Assembly: GCF_001529295.1 (NCBI RefSeq)
Contig: NZ_LLWK01000028.1
Span: 1-64,000 of the forward strand
Source: Flavobacterium sp. TAB 87
Lineage (GTDB): Bacteria; Bacteroidota; Bacteroidia; Flavobacteriales; Flavobacteriaceae
Length of the DNA: 64,000 bases
Direction: 5' to 3'
In this document: positions 53,244 through 63,687 of the stretch, one piece after another
Layout: each line of letters begins with the position of its first letter
Numbering within the stretch: the first letter of the stretch is position 1
Translations under genes and position numbers: made by a program
Notes under the pieces: generated by a model
What the model saw: only the letters and a program-made list of their open reading frames with translations
Told to the model about the DNA's origin: nothing
Database searches by the model: none

Positions 53244-54962
53244 ATGATAACAGGCGACCTCAAATCATCAATAGACGCAATATGGAGCACCTTTTGGACA
53301 GGAGGAGTTACCAACACCATAACAATCGTAGAGCAACTTACATACCTCATCTTCATTAAAGATTTAGACGAGTCAGAGGTAAGAAACGAGTTAAAAGCAC
53401 GACACGGTTTCAAATACACACCTATTTTTAACCAAGAACAACAACAGTTCCGTTGGAAAAATATAAAAGAACTAGATGTAAATGCACGACATAATCTCTT
53501 TACCAATACAGTTGATGGAATTTTTCCATTCATTCGTTCCTTAGGGAAAGAAACAAGTCTTTTCGCTACCCACATGAAAGGAGCGACATTTGGCATTTCT
53601 AAACCTGCTGTATTGGACCAAGTAATGGAGAAGCTAGAAAATATCGACATGTCTAAGCAAGACACAAAAGGAGATATTTACGAATACCTATTGTCAAAAT
53701 TAGAAGGCGGTGGAACAGCTGGACAATTCCGTACACCACGACACATTATTAAATTAATGGTAGAGCTGATGCAACCTACTTTAGAAGACACAGTGTGTGA
53801 TCCATCAGTAGGGACTGCGGGGTTTTTAGTAGCTGCCAAAGAATACATCGACAAACACAACGACGTCACTAAATTGGACCGATACGCAAACCACATCAAT
53901 ACAAAGATGTTCAACGGTACAGAATTCGATGCGACGATGTTGCGTATTGCTTCTATGAACTTATACCTGCACGGTGTTGAAGAACCAAATATTATAGATG
54001 TCGATGCTGTTTCTAAAGACAATACAATTTCAAATGCCTATACCTTAGTATTAGCAAATCCTCCGTTTAAAGGAACAATCGACAAAGAAAGTATTGCTCC
54101 GGGATTAAAAAATGTTACCGATACCTCGAAAACCGAATTGTTATTTTTAGCCCTTATGCTTCGACAATTAAAAACCGGTGGTCGTGCAGCAGTAATTGTA
54201 CCTGATGGTGTATTATTCGGAAGCGGAAAAGCGTACAAAAGTATTAGAGAAGAAATCATAGCTAATAACAAACTAGAAGCAGTTATCTCAATGCCTAGTG
54301 GAGTTTTTAAACCTTATGCCGGAGTAAGCACTGCCATAATCATTTTTACAAAAACAGGAACTGGTGGAACTGATAATGTTTGGTTCTACGATATGCTTGC
54401 CGATGGAAAATCATTAGACGACAAACGTAGTTTATTAGTAGACGAAGACTTATTCATGGATTTTGCCTTTGGTGATGCCTTTTCAAAAAGAAAAGAAATT
54501 ATTAAAGATGCAGATGCAAGTACTCCAAAAAAAGGAGACAACGACAGTGAAGATGAGTTTGACTTTTTGCCTAATAAAAAAGAAAAACAAGATACCCTAC
54601 ACGCTAAATTCAATTTACCGCAAATTCTTGATCATTACCGTTATTTAAAAAGTGATTATTTCAAAAAAATGCACGGTAAAAACGGAGAAGTGTTACATGT
54701 TCATGATGTACCAGAAAATTTAGGATGGGACAAGTTTATGAACGGTACGTGTACCCACGATTACAGCGACAGAACCTCTCAAAGTTTCTTAGTGCCTTTT
54801 AAAGAAATAAAAGAAAACGATTGGGATTTATCGATAAACTCATACAAGAAAATAGTGTATGAAGAAGTCGTATACGATGCGCCTAAAATTATTATCGATA
54901 GAATATTAGAAACTGAAAAGGAAAGAGCAAAATTAATGTCTAATCTAAAAAGTAATTTATAG
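53244..54962 (+). CDS. hsdM: Type I restriction-modification methylase subunit HsdM
   Basis: 572 aa. N-terminal HsdM helical domain (LKSSIDAIWSTFWTGGVTN, YLIFIKDLDESE). SAM-binding PSVGTAGFLVAAKEYI and the catalytic N272PPF in VLANPPFKGTID follow. GQFRTPRHIIKLMVELM is the usual HsdM anchor. It modifies adenine at the site chosen by HsdS. It shares 1 nt with the hsdS GTG start. The gene starts 19 bp after the receiver gene; the neighbour's own methylase is separate. Confidence 0.93.
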   Translation: MITGDLKSSIDAIWSTFWTGGVTNTITIVEQLTYLIFIKDLDESEVRNELKARHGFKYTPIFNQEQQQFRWKNIKELDVNARHNLFTNTVDGIFPFIRSLGKETSLFATHMKGATFGISKPAVLDQVMEKLENIDMSKQDTKGDIYEYLLSKLEGGGTAGQFRTPRHIIKLMVELMQPTLEDTVCDPSVGTAGFLVAAKEYIDKHNDVTKLDRYANHINTKMFNGTEFDATMLRIASMNLYLHGVEEPNIIDVDAVSKDNTISNAYTLVLANPPFKGTIDKESIAPGLKNVTDTSKTELLFLALMLRQLKTGGRAAVIVPDGVLFGSGKAYKSIREEIIANNKLEAVISMPSGVFKPYAGVSTAIIIFTKTGTGGTDNVWFYDMLADGKSLDDKRSLLVDEDLFMDFAFGDAFSKRKEIIKDADASTPKKGDNDSEDEFDFLPNKKEKQDTLHAKFNLPQILDHYRYLKSDYFKKMHGKNGEVLHVHDVPENLGWDKFMNGTCTHDYSDRTSQSFLVPFKEIKENDWDLSINSYKKIVYEEVVYDAPKIIIDRILETEKERAKLMSNLKSNL

Positions 54963-56206
54963 TGATAGTTGATTTAAATTACGTTCCAAAAGGTTGGAAA
55001 AAAATTAAAATACCTAAAGTCTTATTTTTTCAAGAAGGACCAGGTGTTAGAAATTGGCAGTTTACAGAGACAGGTGTCAAATTACTTAATGTTGGTAATA
55101 TCAATCTAGGAAAGATTGATTTAAGCAAAACAAGTATTCACTTATCCGATGAAGAAGCTAATGGAAAATACAAGCATTTTCTAGTGGATGATGGCGATTT
55201 ATTAATTGCTTGCTCTGGCATTGTTGTAGATAATTTTCATAACAAAATTGCTTTTGCTAAAAAAGAACATTTACCACTGTGTTTAAATACAAGTACAATG
55301 CGTTTTAAAGCATTGAATGATAAGGTAGATTTAAATTATTTCAAATATTATTTACAAACAGTTCATTTTACGGCACAATTAAGAAAATTAATTACAGGTT
55401 CTGCACAACTTAATTTTGGTCCAAGCCATATCAAGAAAATTGACTTGTTATTACCTCCACTAGAAACACAAAAACACATCGCACAAATTCAAGACGATGC
55501 AGCTGCTTTACGCGATAAAACAGAGCAACTTCTTAAAGAATATGATGCTTTAGCACAATCTATCTTTTTAGACATGTTTGGAGATCCAGTTATTAATCCT
55601 CAAAATTGGGAAAAAAGAAAGTTGAAAAATGGTATTATTAATCTCCAATCAGGTTTAAGTTTATCTGGTGAGGAAAGAGACTTGAAAGAAGGAGAAATTG
55701 CAGTATTGAAAATAAGTGCAATTACAACTGGTGAATTTATTAATACTGAATATAAAGTTGTTGATAAAACCAACATCAGTAAATTCCTTGTTTTTCCTAA
55801 AAAAGGAGATTTATTATTTTCCAGAGCTAATACAAAAGAAAAAGTTGGTGCTATTGCAACTGTAGATAGAGATTATAATAATATTTTTATTCCAGATAAA
55901 TTATGGAGAATAGATACTAACCATCTTTTGAATAAAACGTTTTTAAAATTTATATTATCACATAGTGGTTTTAGATATAATATTGAGAAAGTATCTACTG
56001 GAACATCTGGATCAATGGTTAATATTTCAATGTCAAAATTTCTTAAAATTGAAGCTCCTTTTCCACCCATAGATCTCCAAAAGCAATTCGCAGAAAAAAT
56101 AATATTAATCGAAAAGCAAAAAGAATTAGCAAAACAAGAGCTTCAAGAAAGCCACGATTTGTTTAATTGTTTGTTGCAAAAAGCGTTTAAAGGAGAATTA
56201 GTGTAA
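54962..56206 (+). CDS. hsdS: Type I restriction-modification specificity subunit HsdS
   Basis: 414 aa from a GTG that overlaps the hsdM stop by one base. Two target-recognition domains are separated by a conserved helix (DKTEQLLKEYDALAQSIFLD, MFGDPVINPQNWEKRKL); a second helix ends the protein (FAEKIILIEKQKELAKQELQ). The first TRD starts YVPKGWKKIKIPKV and the second LKNGIINLQSGL. Its recognition sequence cannot be read from the window. It completes the methylation half of the type I complex. Confidence 0.92.
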   Translation: MIVDLNYVPKGWKKIKIPKVLFFQEGPGVRNWQFTETGVKLLNVGNINLGKIDLSKTSIHLSDEEANGKYKHFLVDDGDLLIACSGIVVDNFHNKIAFAKKEHLPLCLNTSTMRFKALNDKVDLNYFKYYLQTVHFTAQLRKLITGSAQLNFGPSHIKKIDLLLPPLETQKHIAQIQDDAAALRDKTEQLLKEYDALAQSIFLDMFGDPVINPQNWEKRKLKNGIINLQSGLSLSGEERDLKEGEIAVLKISAITTGEFINTEYKVVDKTNISKFLVFPKKGDLLFSRANTKEKVGAIATVDRDYNNIFIPDKLWRIDTNHLLNKTFLKFILSHSGFRYNIEKVSTGTSGSMVNISMSKFLKIEAPFPPIDLQKQFAEKIILIEKQKELAKQELQESHDLFNCLLQKAFKGELV

Positions 56207-56225
56207 AATCATAATTAAAAAAAAA

Positions 56226-58310
56226 ATGAAAATGAAAGACACTTTCTCTTTACAAGATATTGCAAACTGGCAATTAGATTCCGGAAACTCAACTGTTGAA
56301 TTGCCTTCTATTCAGCGTGGCTTTGTTTGGAAACCCAAACAAGTAGAAGATTTATGGGATTCTCTTTTACGAGGCTATCCTATTGGTTCTTTTTTGTTTT
56401 CAAAAACAAGCGACAAGCTCCATTTAATGGATGGCCAACAAAGAGCAACATCTATTTTTTTAGGGCATTTCAACCCCTACAATGCGACAGATGCTACCAA
56501 AGCATGGTCAATAAAAGGGGAATTACCCGTTTTATGGTTGGATATTAAGCATTTAGCAAAGCCAACCACAAGCAAATATTTATTCCGTTTAACAACCCGC
56601 TCACATCCCTGGGGATATCAGGCAAATAACAATGATGCAAAATTAACCGTATCAGAAAGACGCAAAGCATTAGAACTATTCAAGCAACATCCTGATAATA
56701 CTGGTGGCTATACTTCGTTTAAAAACACCACAACCTTTCCGTTTGATGCTGCGCATCCAATACCTCTAACTTTTATTTTGGAGGCAAAAAACACGGATGA
56801 AGTGATAGAAATGGTAGAACAATATTTACCAGATTATTTTGCTACCTTAAGAGGGAACTTTCAAGATAAAAGTGAATTTATTACTTTACTCAAAACAGAA
56901 TTAAAACCAGAGTTAGACAATATTTTTGAGAATGTAAAACATCTTAATCAATTACTGATTAAGTCAAACATTATTGAAGATCGAGTTTTACAAGAAGAAA
57001 ACGAGACCGAAAACCCCACTCTTTTTGTAAGGATAAATTCTTCAGGAACCACTTTAAACGGTGACGACTTAATCTATTCGATTTACAAAGCAATTTTTCC
57101 AGAAGCCAAAACTTTGATGGAAAATATAGGGTTAGATTTTATTGCACCTACACAAGTCCTTTCATTAGCATCTCGTATAGTTGCTTCTGATTTAAGTGAA
57201 AATGCCTTTGTAAAAAAAATTAATGTTAGAGATTTTCAACGTAGAATAAAAAACGAAGAATTTAAAGAAGGCTTAAAAAATCAAATTCAAACACAACAAT
57301 TAAAAGAGTTATTCGCTCAAGCAATAGGTATTCTATCCTGTGAAGATAATTCCTTGTTTGACGGTAAAATTCCTCCAGTCATTATCAAACAGTTCATCAA
57401 GAGAAATCAAGATTTGTTTTTATTTTTAGTGTATTGGTTACACATCAACAAGATAGAGCTAACCGATCAGACTAAACTTAAAATGGTGGCTAAGCTAATG
57501 GCATTTGCTTGGTTTGATTTTGACAATATTCCTCGTTTATGGAACGAAAAAATCAGCAATAAGAACTTCTGGGAGGAACCACTGAATGAATTAATGTGGT
57601 GGGATGATAAGTATGGTATACACTTTCTAATCAAACCAGATTTATTGCGAGAATATTATTTACAACCAAAGGTTGAGAACAGGTTTATAACTGAGGATAA
57701 AGATAGATGGGGACTTTTGGAGGAAGGCGCCGGTTCTAAAATAATAAAGTATTACAATAATGTGAAAACGCAAAGCTATGATTTCGCAATTGCGAATGAA
57801 TATTTCTATAATTTCATTGGAAGAATCCAACATAACAGGCAACTAATTTTATTAGCGCAAAGACAATATATAAATACCACTTTTGGTGACTATAACCAAA
57901 TGGATGATATGGATGACACTAATGTTCCTTGGGACTGGGACCATATATATCCAAACGAATGGGTTTATCGAAAAGAGTACTGCAATAGAAGTATCAGAGA
58001 TTGGAATAACACAAATGGTAATTTCCGTGCGATGTCGCTAGAACAAAACAGAAGTGAAAGTAATTCAGCTTCTCCAAAAGAGCGACTTGATCTTGCAGAA
58101 ATTAGAGAATGTTCATTTGTAAAAGAGGACTGGCAGTATTGGCAGAATTTAGAAAAAAGAATTTGGGATAATAAAGTAGAAAATCATTTTCGAGCAATAA
58201 CTACACGTATGATTAATATTTATGAGATATTCTGGAATGATTTTAAAATAGAAGAATTAATTGATTCAAATACCATCCCAAATAAAGTCTCAGAAAACAT
58301 AGCTAATTAA
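56226..58310 (+). CDS. DUF262/HNH (GmrSD-like) protein
   Basis: 694 aa. N-terminal DUF262 (ParB-like nucleotide-binding) domain: LPSIQRGFVWKPKQVEDLWD, YPIGSFLF and the D69GQQR motif. The C-terminal part resembles DUF1524/HNH: WDWDHIYPNEWVYR and NTNGNFRAMSLEQNRSESNS. Together these are the GmrS- and GmrD-like halves of type IV modification-dependent nucleases, fused as in many single-chain versions. It sits inside the type I operon, 19 bp after hsdS. Its target (modified phage DNA) is inferred from the family. Confidence 0.83.
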   Translation: MKMKDTFSLQDIANWQLDSGNSTVELPSIQRGFVWKPKQVEDLWDSLLRGYPIGSFLFSKTSDKLHLMDGQQRATSIFLGHFNPYNATDATKAWSIKGELPVLWLDIKHLAKPTTSKYLFRLTTRSHPWGYQANNNDAKLTVSERRKALELFKQHPDNTGGYTSFKNTTTFPFDAAHPIPLTFILEAKNTDEVIEMVEQYLPDYFATLRGNFQDKSEFITLLKTELKPELDNIFENVKHLNQLLIKSNIIEDRVLQEENETENPTLFVRINSSGTTLNGDDLIYSIYKAIFPEAKTLMENIGLDFIAPTQVLSLASRIVASDLSENAFVKKINVRDFQRRIKNEEFKEGLKNQIQTQQLKELFAQAIGILSCEDNSLFDGKIPPVIIKQFIKRNQDLFLFLVYWLHINKIELTDQTKLKMVAKLMAFAWFDFDNIPRLWNEKISNKNFWEEPLNELMWWDDKYGIHFLIKPDLLREYYLQPKVENRFITEDKDRWGLLEEGAGSKIIKYYNNVKTQSYDFAIANEYFYNFIGRIQHNRQLILLAQRQYINTTFGDYNQMDDMDDTNVPWDWDHIYPNEWVYRKEYCNRSIRDWNNTNGNFRAMSLEQNRSESNSASPKERLDLAEIRECSFVKEDWQYWQNLEKRIWDNKVENHFRAITTRMINIYEIFWNDFKIEELIDSNTIPNKVSENIAN

Positions 58311-58312
58311 AA

Positions 58313-59521
58313 ATGATAAATATAGATTTTAAATTTCGCGCTGTTGGCCAAGGTGCTTTTTATACTGGTATTTTTAAACACTTCAATGGCAAACAGTTTT
58401 CATTTGTTTACGATTGTGGAACGGACTCATCGCGACAATATATAGAGAAAGAGATAACAAACTTTGTAAGTGAAACTAATAATCAAAAAATTGACATTCT
58501 TTTTATTTCTCATTTCCATAGAGATCATATCAATAAAATTGGAGAATTATTAAATCAAACTGGAGGGGCAAATTTAGCAATACTACCCTACTTAACTCCT
58601 GACGAATTAGTATTAGCTTATATCGATATCAATTTATCTGGAGGCATCGATCCTGATACCTTAGCTTTCATTCAAAATCCAGCAGGATTTTTACAAGAAA
58701 GAAAAGTAGATAAAATAATTTTTATCCACCCAAGTGATGAAGGTGATTCTGATTCTGAAGACGAACCGCAAGAAATAAAAACAGATCTTGATTCTCCAGA
58801 TTTTGATTTTATAATCTCAAACACTTTAAAACCTAATAATGATATTTTAGAAAATAATCCAAAAGTGGAACATTATTATGACAAAGGTAACTTCTCAATT
58901 GTAGGTTTCTGGGAATTCAAGTTTTTTAATAAAACAAGAGATATTACTACTCTCAATAACTTATGCCAAGAAGTGCAAAATCTTTTAAGTTTACCAACAT
59001 TTAATTTAAGTGATCTAGCAGATTATATAACAAATAATGAAAATACTTTTGAAACTGATTTCAATCAAATCTATTCTCGAAATTTTGGATATGGTCAATT
59101 AATCAATGATACTAGTATAGTAATCTATCATGGAGCAATAAAAACAAGAAAGTACCGAAAATGGTTTGGAAGATTACCAGGATGGTTTGGAAGTGGATTC
59201 ACAGGTACTTTATTAACTGGAGCCATACGGTTTAATCAAGATAGTTTAAATCAAATTCAAAGTAAGTGGTTAAATCAAAAATATTTTAAAAAAACAAGTG
59301 TTTTTCAAATTCCACACCATGGAGCAAATAACTATATTGAATCAACAGTGATATCCTCTTATCCAAATGTTAAATGGTGGGTAATAAATTTTGGTTTAGG
59401 AAACACACATAAACATCCTAGACAAGAAATTATCGATATAATTGAAAATCACAAGATCCAAGGAAATATCTTTCCTAATACACAAATAAACACAGTAGAA
59501 TATAAAGGACTATACAGATAA
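58313..59521 (+). CDS. Metallo-beta-lactamase-fold hydrolase (ComEC/Rec2-like branch)
   Basis: 402 aa, no signal peptide. N-terminal VGQGAFYTGIF and VYDCGTDSSR, the metal site S66HFHRDH and the C-terminal IPHHGANNYIESTVI are the typical ComEC-like MBL marks. These domains are often nucleases or phosphodiesterases when found alone in defence islands. It lies 2 bp after the DUF262 gene and 3 bp before the GIY-YIG gene. Cytoplasmic; the substrate is unknown. Confidence 0.8.
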   Translation: MINIDFKFRAVGQGAFYTGIFKHFNGKQFSFVYDCGTDSSRQYIEKEITNFVSETNNQKIDILFISHFHRDHINKIGELLNQTGGANLAILPYLTPDELVLAYIDINLSGGIDPDTLAFIQNPAGFLQERKVDKIIFIHPSDEGDSDSEDEPQEIKTDLDSPDFDFIISNTLKPNNDILENNPKVEHYYDKGNFSIVGFWEFKFFNKTRDITTLNNLCQEVQNLLSLPTFNLSDLADYITNNENTFETDFNQIYSRNFGYGQLINDTSIVIYHGAIKTRKYRKWFGRLPGWFGSGFTGTLLTGAIRFNQDSLNQIQSKWLNQKYFKKTSVFQIPHHGANNYIESTVISSYPNVKWWVINFGLGNTHKHPRQEIIDIIENHKIQGNIFPNTQINTVEYKGLYR

Positions 59522-59524
59522 CAA

Positions 59525-60088
59525 ATGAGTAACATCGAACAATCCTATCCAGAAGACTTACAAGAAATACTCAATTACGCAGAGGAATTGTCAATATCAA
59601 TTATAGATAAACTGAACCATTTTGATGCTAAAAAAGTCAATGACTTTTATACTGTCACAAATGAAAAAATAATCAGGAATAAAGCTTTATTTAATGAACT
59701 AGGATATATTCCAAATACAATTTCAAGTAACAGCAAAAACGAACAACCCAACGAATTCAAAGGTTTATATATTTTTGGTGAAAAAACAAATGGAATAATA
59801 GTTCCAGTATATGTTGGAATTAGCCGTACCATTTTCAGAAGATTAAGACAACACGCTTGGGGTAAAAATCACAACGAGTGTACTCTTGCCTATTTGAAAA
59901 CAAAACACAGTAATAAAGCTATTACCAGAAAAATAGTAACAAGTGATGATATGCTTCCGGCAAAAAGCAAAATTCAAAATTACACAGTAGTTTTAATCCC
60001 TGTTCCAAATGATTATGATTTATATTTTCTAGAAGTAGTTTTAGCAGGAAAATACAAGACAAAATGGAATAGTTTCAGAACACATTAG
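59525..60088 (+). CDS. GIY-YIG-type nuclease
   Basis: 187 aa. The GIY-YIG core appears as GLYIFGEK and PVYVGISRTIFRRLRQHA, with the family Arg, and a C-terminal Glu in LYFLEVVLAGKYKTKWNSF followed by the Asn. The first 70 residues are helical and unassigned. It may be part of a nuclease module with the MBL and DUF262 genes. Its spacing to hsdR is 12 bp, so all are one operon. Confidence 0.78.
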   Translation: MSNIEQSYPEDLQEILNYAEELSISIIDKLNHFDAKKVNDFYTVTNEKIIRNKALFNELGYIPNTISSNSKNEQPNEFKGLYIFGEKTNGIIVPVYVGISRTIFRRLRQHAWGKNHNECTLAYLKTKHSNKAITRKIVTSDDMLPAKSKIQNYTVVLIPVPNDYDLYFLEVVLAGKYKTKWNSFRTH

Positions 60089-60100
60089 TATATTAGCTTT

Positions 60101-63100
60101 ATGGAAACAAACTTTCAATTTTTAGCAGAGGAATGGGCTGACTTTCACCAAAGAAGTGTAAAAGCAGAACAATCGGTAGTTACAGATCCGCGTACTTCAT
60201 TGACATATTCTCGTATGGCATTAGAAATTGCTATCAATTGGATGTTTACAAATGATGAAGAACTTACGCTTCCTTATGACACTACCTTAAACTCTTTGAT
60301 GAAACAAAGAGAGTTTCAAGAACAGTTTCCGCATAAATTATACAATGAAATCGATTTAATTCGAAAAGCAGGAAACTTAGCGATACACAACAAACAGGTT
60401 ACAAAAGCAGATGCGGAGAAAATAATAGAAAACCTTTTCTATTTTTCAAGATGGTTTGCGCAATCCTATGCTCAGAATAATGTAGATACCATTCCAATGT
60501 TCAATTGGGAATTAATTCCTACCGAAGGACAAGAAGCACTTTCTAAAAAAGACTATAAAAAAGTTGAAGATAAATTTGAAACCGATCTTGGAAAGTTCAA
60601 ATCAAAACTAAAACAAGAAGCAGAAAAAAATACAGCCTTAGCCAGCGAAAATGAACTATTTAAAAAACAAATAGAAGCATTACAAGCACAAATTGAGACA
60701 AATAAAAAAGAGGCAAATACAGCCGACATCACAAATCATCCTCGTAACGAAGACGAAACACGTAAATATTTTATAGATGTATCTCTTCGTGAAGCAGGTT
60801 GGGATTTATCAGGAAGTAAAGACAAGGAGTTTAAGGTACAATTCATGCCTAAATCAACAAATGTTTCCGAAACAGGTTATGTAGATTATGTACTTTGGGA
60901 CGATGATGGTTTACCATTAGCAATAGTCGAAGCTAAAAAAACAATGGAAAGTGCGACAAAAGGTGAAAATCAAGCCCAATTGTATGCCGAATGTATTGAA
61001 GAAATGTACGGTCGCCGTCCGGTGATGTATTATTCAAACGGTTTTGAAACCTACTTATGGGATGATCAATTCTATAAAAAATCAAGAATAGTCCATGGTT
61101 TTTACACCAAAAAAGAACTACAAACTTTAATGTTTCGCCGAGAAAACCGAGAAGACATTAGAGAGCAACCAATTGATACGACCATAACAGACAGAGCATA
61201 CCAATTAAGAGCCATCCGTTCAGTAGCTGCACATTTTGCAGGAAATGATAAAGCAAACGGCAAACTTCTTGGAACACATAGAGCTGCCTTATTAGTCTTA
61301 GCTACAGGAACTGGTAAAACTCGAATTAGTATTGCTATCTCTAAATTGTTATTAGAAGCCAATTGGGCAAAAAGAATATTGTTTTTAGCCGATAGAAAAA
61401 GTTTAGTCAGTCAAGCTAAAAATAACTTTGTCAAATTAATGCCAGAACATTCTAGTGTCAATTTATTACAAGAAAAGGACAACGTCGAAGCTCGTATTGC
61501 TTTTTCAACCTACCCTACCATGATGGGTCTTATCGATGGTTCTAAAGAAAAAGACAAACGTTTTTATGGTGTAGGTCATTTTGATTTAATCATTGTAGAT
61601 GAAGCACACCGTTCTATTTATAAAAAATACCAAGCTATATTTGATTATTTCGATGCCTTATTTTTAGGATTAACAGCAACTCCTATAGAAATTATCGATA
61701 AAAATACCTATGCCAGTTTTGGATTAGCTGATAAAGCACCAACGGACGCTTATACCTTTGAAGAAGCGGTTGCTAATAAACATTTAGTGCCTTACAATAC
61801 AATAGAAGTGCCGACTAAATTTTTGAGACAAGGTATCCATTATGACGATCTAACAGAAGAAGAGAAAGAAGAATTTGAAGAAGAAATTTTAGACGGTGAA
61901 GAAGCAACAGGCCAAGAAATCATTCCGGCAAACGAATTAAATACTTGGTTGTTTAATAAAGATACAGCAATTAAAACGCTGCAATATCTTTTAGATAAAG
62001 GAATAAAAAAAAGAGGTGGTGATGAAATAGGGAAAACTATAATCTTTGCCAGAAATAGAAAACATGCTCAATTCTTAAAAAACATGTTCCTTGAATTAGA
62101 TCCAGAACGTTATGGAAATGATTACGTAAAACTAATAACCCATGGAGAACCAAAAGCGGAAGAATTTATTCAACGCTTTTGTGATGAAGAAAAAGAAAGG
62201 TTGCCACAAATCGCCATTTCAGTAGACATGATGGACACAGGAATTGATGCTCCTAGTTGTGTGAATTTGATGTTCTACAAACCAGTTAAGTCCAAAGCTA
62301 AATTTTGGCAAATGATAGGAAGAGGTTCTCGTTTACGTCCAAATTTATTTGGAGAAAACCAAGACAAAGAGAACTTTTTGATTTTTGACTTGTATGGAAA
62401 TTTTGAATACTTTAAAGAAAATTCAAAAGGTATTGAAACTGGATCGCAAAAAAGTTTAACTGAAATTGTTTTTAGTTTAAAATTGCAATTAGCCTTATAC
62501 CTAAAAGAAGATAATTTTAAAGAGGACCACGAACTTCAAGAATATAGTGAACGACTTTTAAATGAATTGTATAACTCCATTATTGAATTAAACAAAGAAC
62601 GTTTCGATGTGAAAATGAAAATCGAAACGGTGATGGATTTCTCAAAAAGAGAAGTATGGAATCATTTAGATAAGAAAGAGTGCAAAACAATTTTAGATAT
62701 TTTAGCTCCATTAGTAAGATCGTCAAAAGCAGACTCAGACACCGCTCGTTTCTATGATAAGATGATATATACACTTATGATAGAACGCGTTGAAACACCT
62801 AACACGGAAGAGTTTTTAGCAACCTTAAACGTTCCAATTACAAAAGCAGCCATCATCTCCAAAAAGCTATTGAAGAAAACCTCAATACCAGAAATAATTG
62901 ACAATCTAGAAATAGTAAAACTACCTTTGGATGAAGATTTTTGGAAAAGTAGTGGTTTAAATCATTTAGAAAAAATCCGTGCAGGCATTCGTGAATTAGT
63001 AAAATACATGGATCCTGTGGACCAAAGATATGTCACAACTAATTTTGAAGATGCAATTCTGGAAGCTGAAATTATAACTTCAGCTTTTGGAGAGGAAAAA

Positions 63101-63586
63101 TCAGAATCTTATACCAATCCTTTCGCTAATAACACACATCGTTTAGAAGAAATTATTAGAGAAAACAAAAACAACATTACCATCGGCAGAATCCAAAACG
63201 GAGAACCTATTACCGAAGAGGAATTAAAATCATTAGAAAAGCTACTTTTTTCGAATAAAATCCAAAAGGAACAAGTCGAGAAAGAAATAGGACATCGTTT
63301 AGATTTAGTAGCATTTATAGTTGGTTTAATAGGCTTATCTCCAGAAAAAGTGAATGCCTCTTTTGCAGACTTTATTAATAAATACCAATTAACAGCAGTC
63401 CAAATTCAATTTTTAGATACCATCAAATTGTTTCTTACAAACAATGGTAAAATAGATCCTTCAAAATTATACGACTCCCCTTTTAAAAGCTACCACAGTC
63501 TAGGTATAGACGGGGTTTTTAATGAAGAGCAATCAACTAATATTTTTGGTATTCTAGATACTTATAACAGAAATAATTTGGGATAA
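60101..63586 (+). CDS. hsdR: Type I restriction endonuclease subunit HsdR
   Basis: 1161 aa, full length. A DUF4145-like N-terminus (TSLTYSRMALEIAINWMFTN, IRKAGNLAIHNKQ) and a coiled segment lead to the nuclease domain VDYVLWDDDG...LAIVEAKK (D, E277xK279). The SF2 helicase follows: ATGTGKT (401-407), IIVDEAHRS (500-503) and LTATPIE. ARNRKHAQFLK and MIGRGSRLRP lie in the second lobe. It cuts unmethylated DNA after translocation. The subunit is separated from hsdM-hsdS by three accessory genes. Confidence 0.94.
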   Translation: METNFQFLAEEWADFHQRSVKAEQSVVTDPRTSLTYSRMALEIAINWMFTNDEELTLPYDTTLNSLMKQREFQEQFPHKLYNEIDLIRKAGNLAIHNKQVTKADAEKIIENLFYFSRWFAQSYAQNNVDTIPMFNWELIPTEGQEALSKKDYKKVEDKFETDLGKFKSKLKQEAEKNTALASENELFKKQIEALQAQIETNKKEANTADITNHPRNEDETRKYFIDVSLREAGWDLSGSKDKEFKVQFMPKSTNVSETGYVDYVLWDDDGLPLAIVEAKKTMESATKGENQAQLYAECIEEMYGRRPVMYYSNGFETYLWDDQFYKKSRIVHGFYTKKELQTLMFRRENREDIREQPIDTTITDRAYQLRAIRSVAAHFAGNDKANGKLLGTHRAALLVLATGTGKTRISIAISKLLLEANWAKRILFLADRKSLVSQAKNNFVKLMPEHSSVNLLQEKDNVEARIAFSTYPTMMGLIDGSKEKDKRFYGVGHFDLIIVDEAHRSIYKKYQAIFDYFDALFLGLTATPIEIIDKNTYASFGLADKAPTDAYTFEEAVANKHLVPYNTIEVPTKFLRQGIHYDDLTEEEKEEFEEEILDGEEATGQEIIPANELNTWLFNKDTAIKTLQYLLDKGIKKRGGDEIGKTIIFARNRKHAQFLKNMFLELDPERYGNDYVKLITHGEPKAEEFIQRFCDEEKERLPQIAISVDMMDTGIDAPSCVNLMFYKPVKSKAKFWQMIGRGSRLRPNLFGENQDKENFLIFDLYGNFEYFKENSKGIETGSQKSLTEIVFSLKLQLALYLKEDNFKEDHELQEYSERLLNELYNSIIELNKERFDVKMKIETVMDFSKREVWNHLDKKECKTILDILAPLVRSSKADSDTARFYDKMIYTLMIERVETPNTEEFLATLNVPITKAAIISKKLLKKTSIPEIIDNLEIVKLPLDEDFWKSSGLNHLEKIRAGIRELVKYMDPVDQRYVTTNFEDAILEAEIITSAFGEEKSESYTNPFANNTHRLEEIIRENKNNITIGRIQNGEPITEEELKSLEKLLFSNKIQKEQVEKEIGHRLDLVAFIVGLIGLSPEKVNASFADFINKYQLTAVQIQFLDTIKLFLTNNGKIDPSKLYDSPFKSYHSLGIDGVFNEEQSTNIFGILDTYNRNNLG

Positions 63587-63626
63587 GAACTAATTCTTTA
63601 CAGCTCAAAAACATTTTTATTTCACT

Positions 63627-63643
63627 GTGCACTTATAATGCAT
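63627..63643 (+). promoter_or_regulatory. GTGCA/TGCAT operator-like dyad, copy 2
   Basis: GTGCACTTATAATGCAT, 15 of 17 bases as in the copy before the methylase-kinase gene at 49378. It stands 45 bp before the HNH start. Both copies also follow the bases CT. A shared repressor site is the simplest reading. Confidence 0.55.
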
Positions 63644-63658
63644 AGTTGGTTCTTTTCT

Positions 63659-63685
63659 TTACAGTATAATTATTAAATACTGTAA
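63659..63685 (+). promoter_or_regulatory. Perfect 8-bp inverted repeat at the HNH start
   Basis: TTACAGTA and TACTGTAA, 11-bp spacer, ending 2 bp before the start codon. It could be an operator or affect translation. Confidence 0.5.
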
Positions 63686-63687
63686 TA

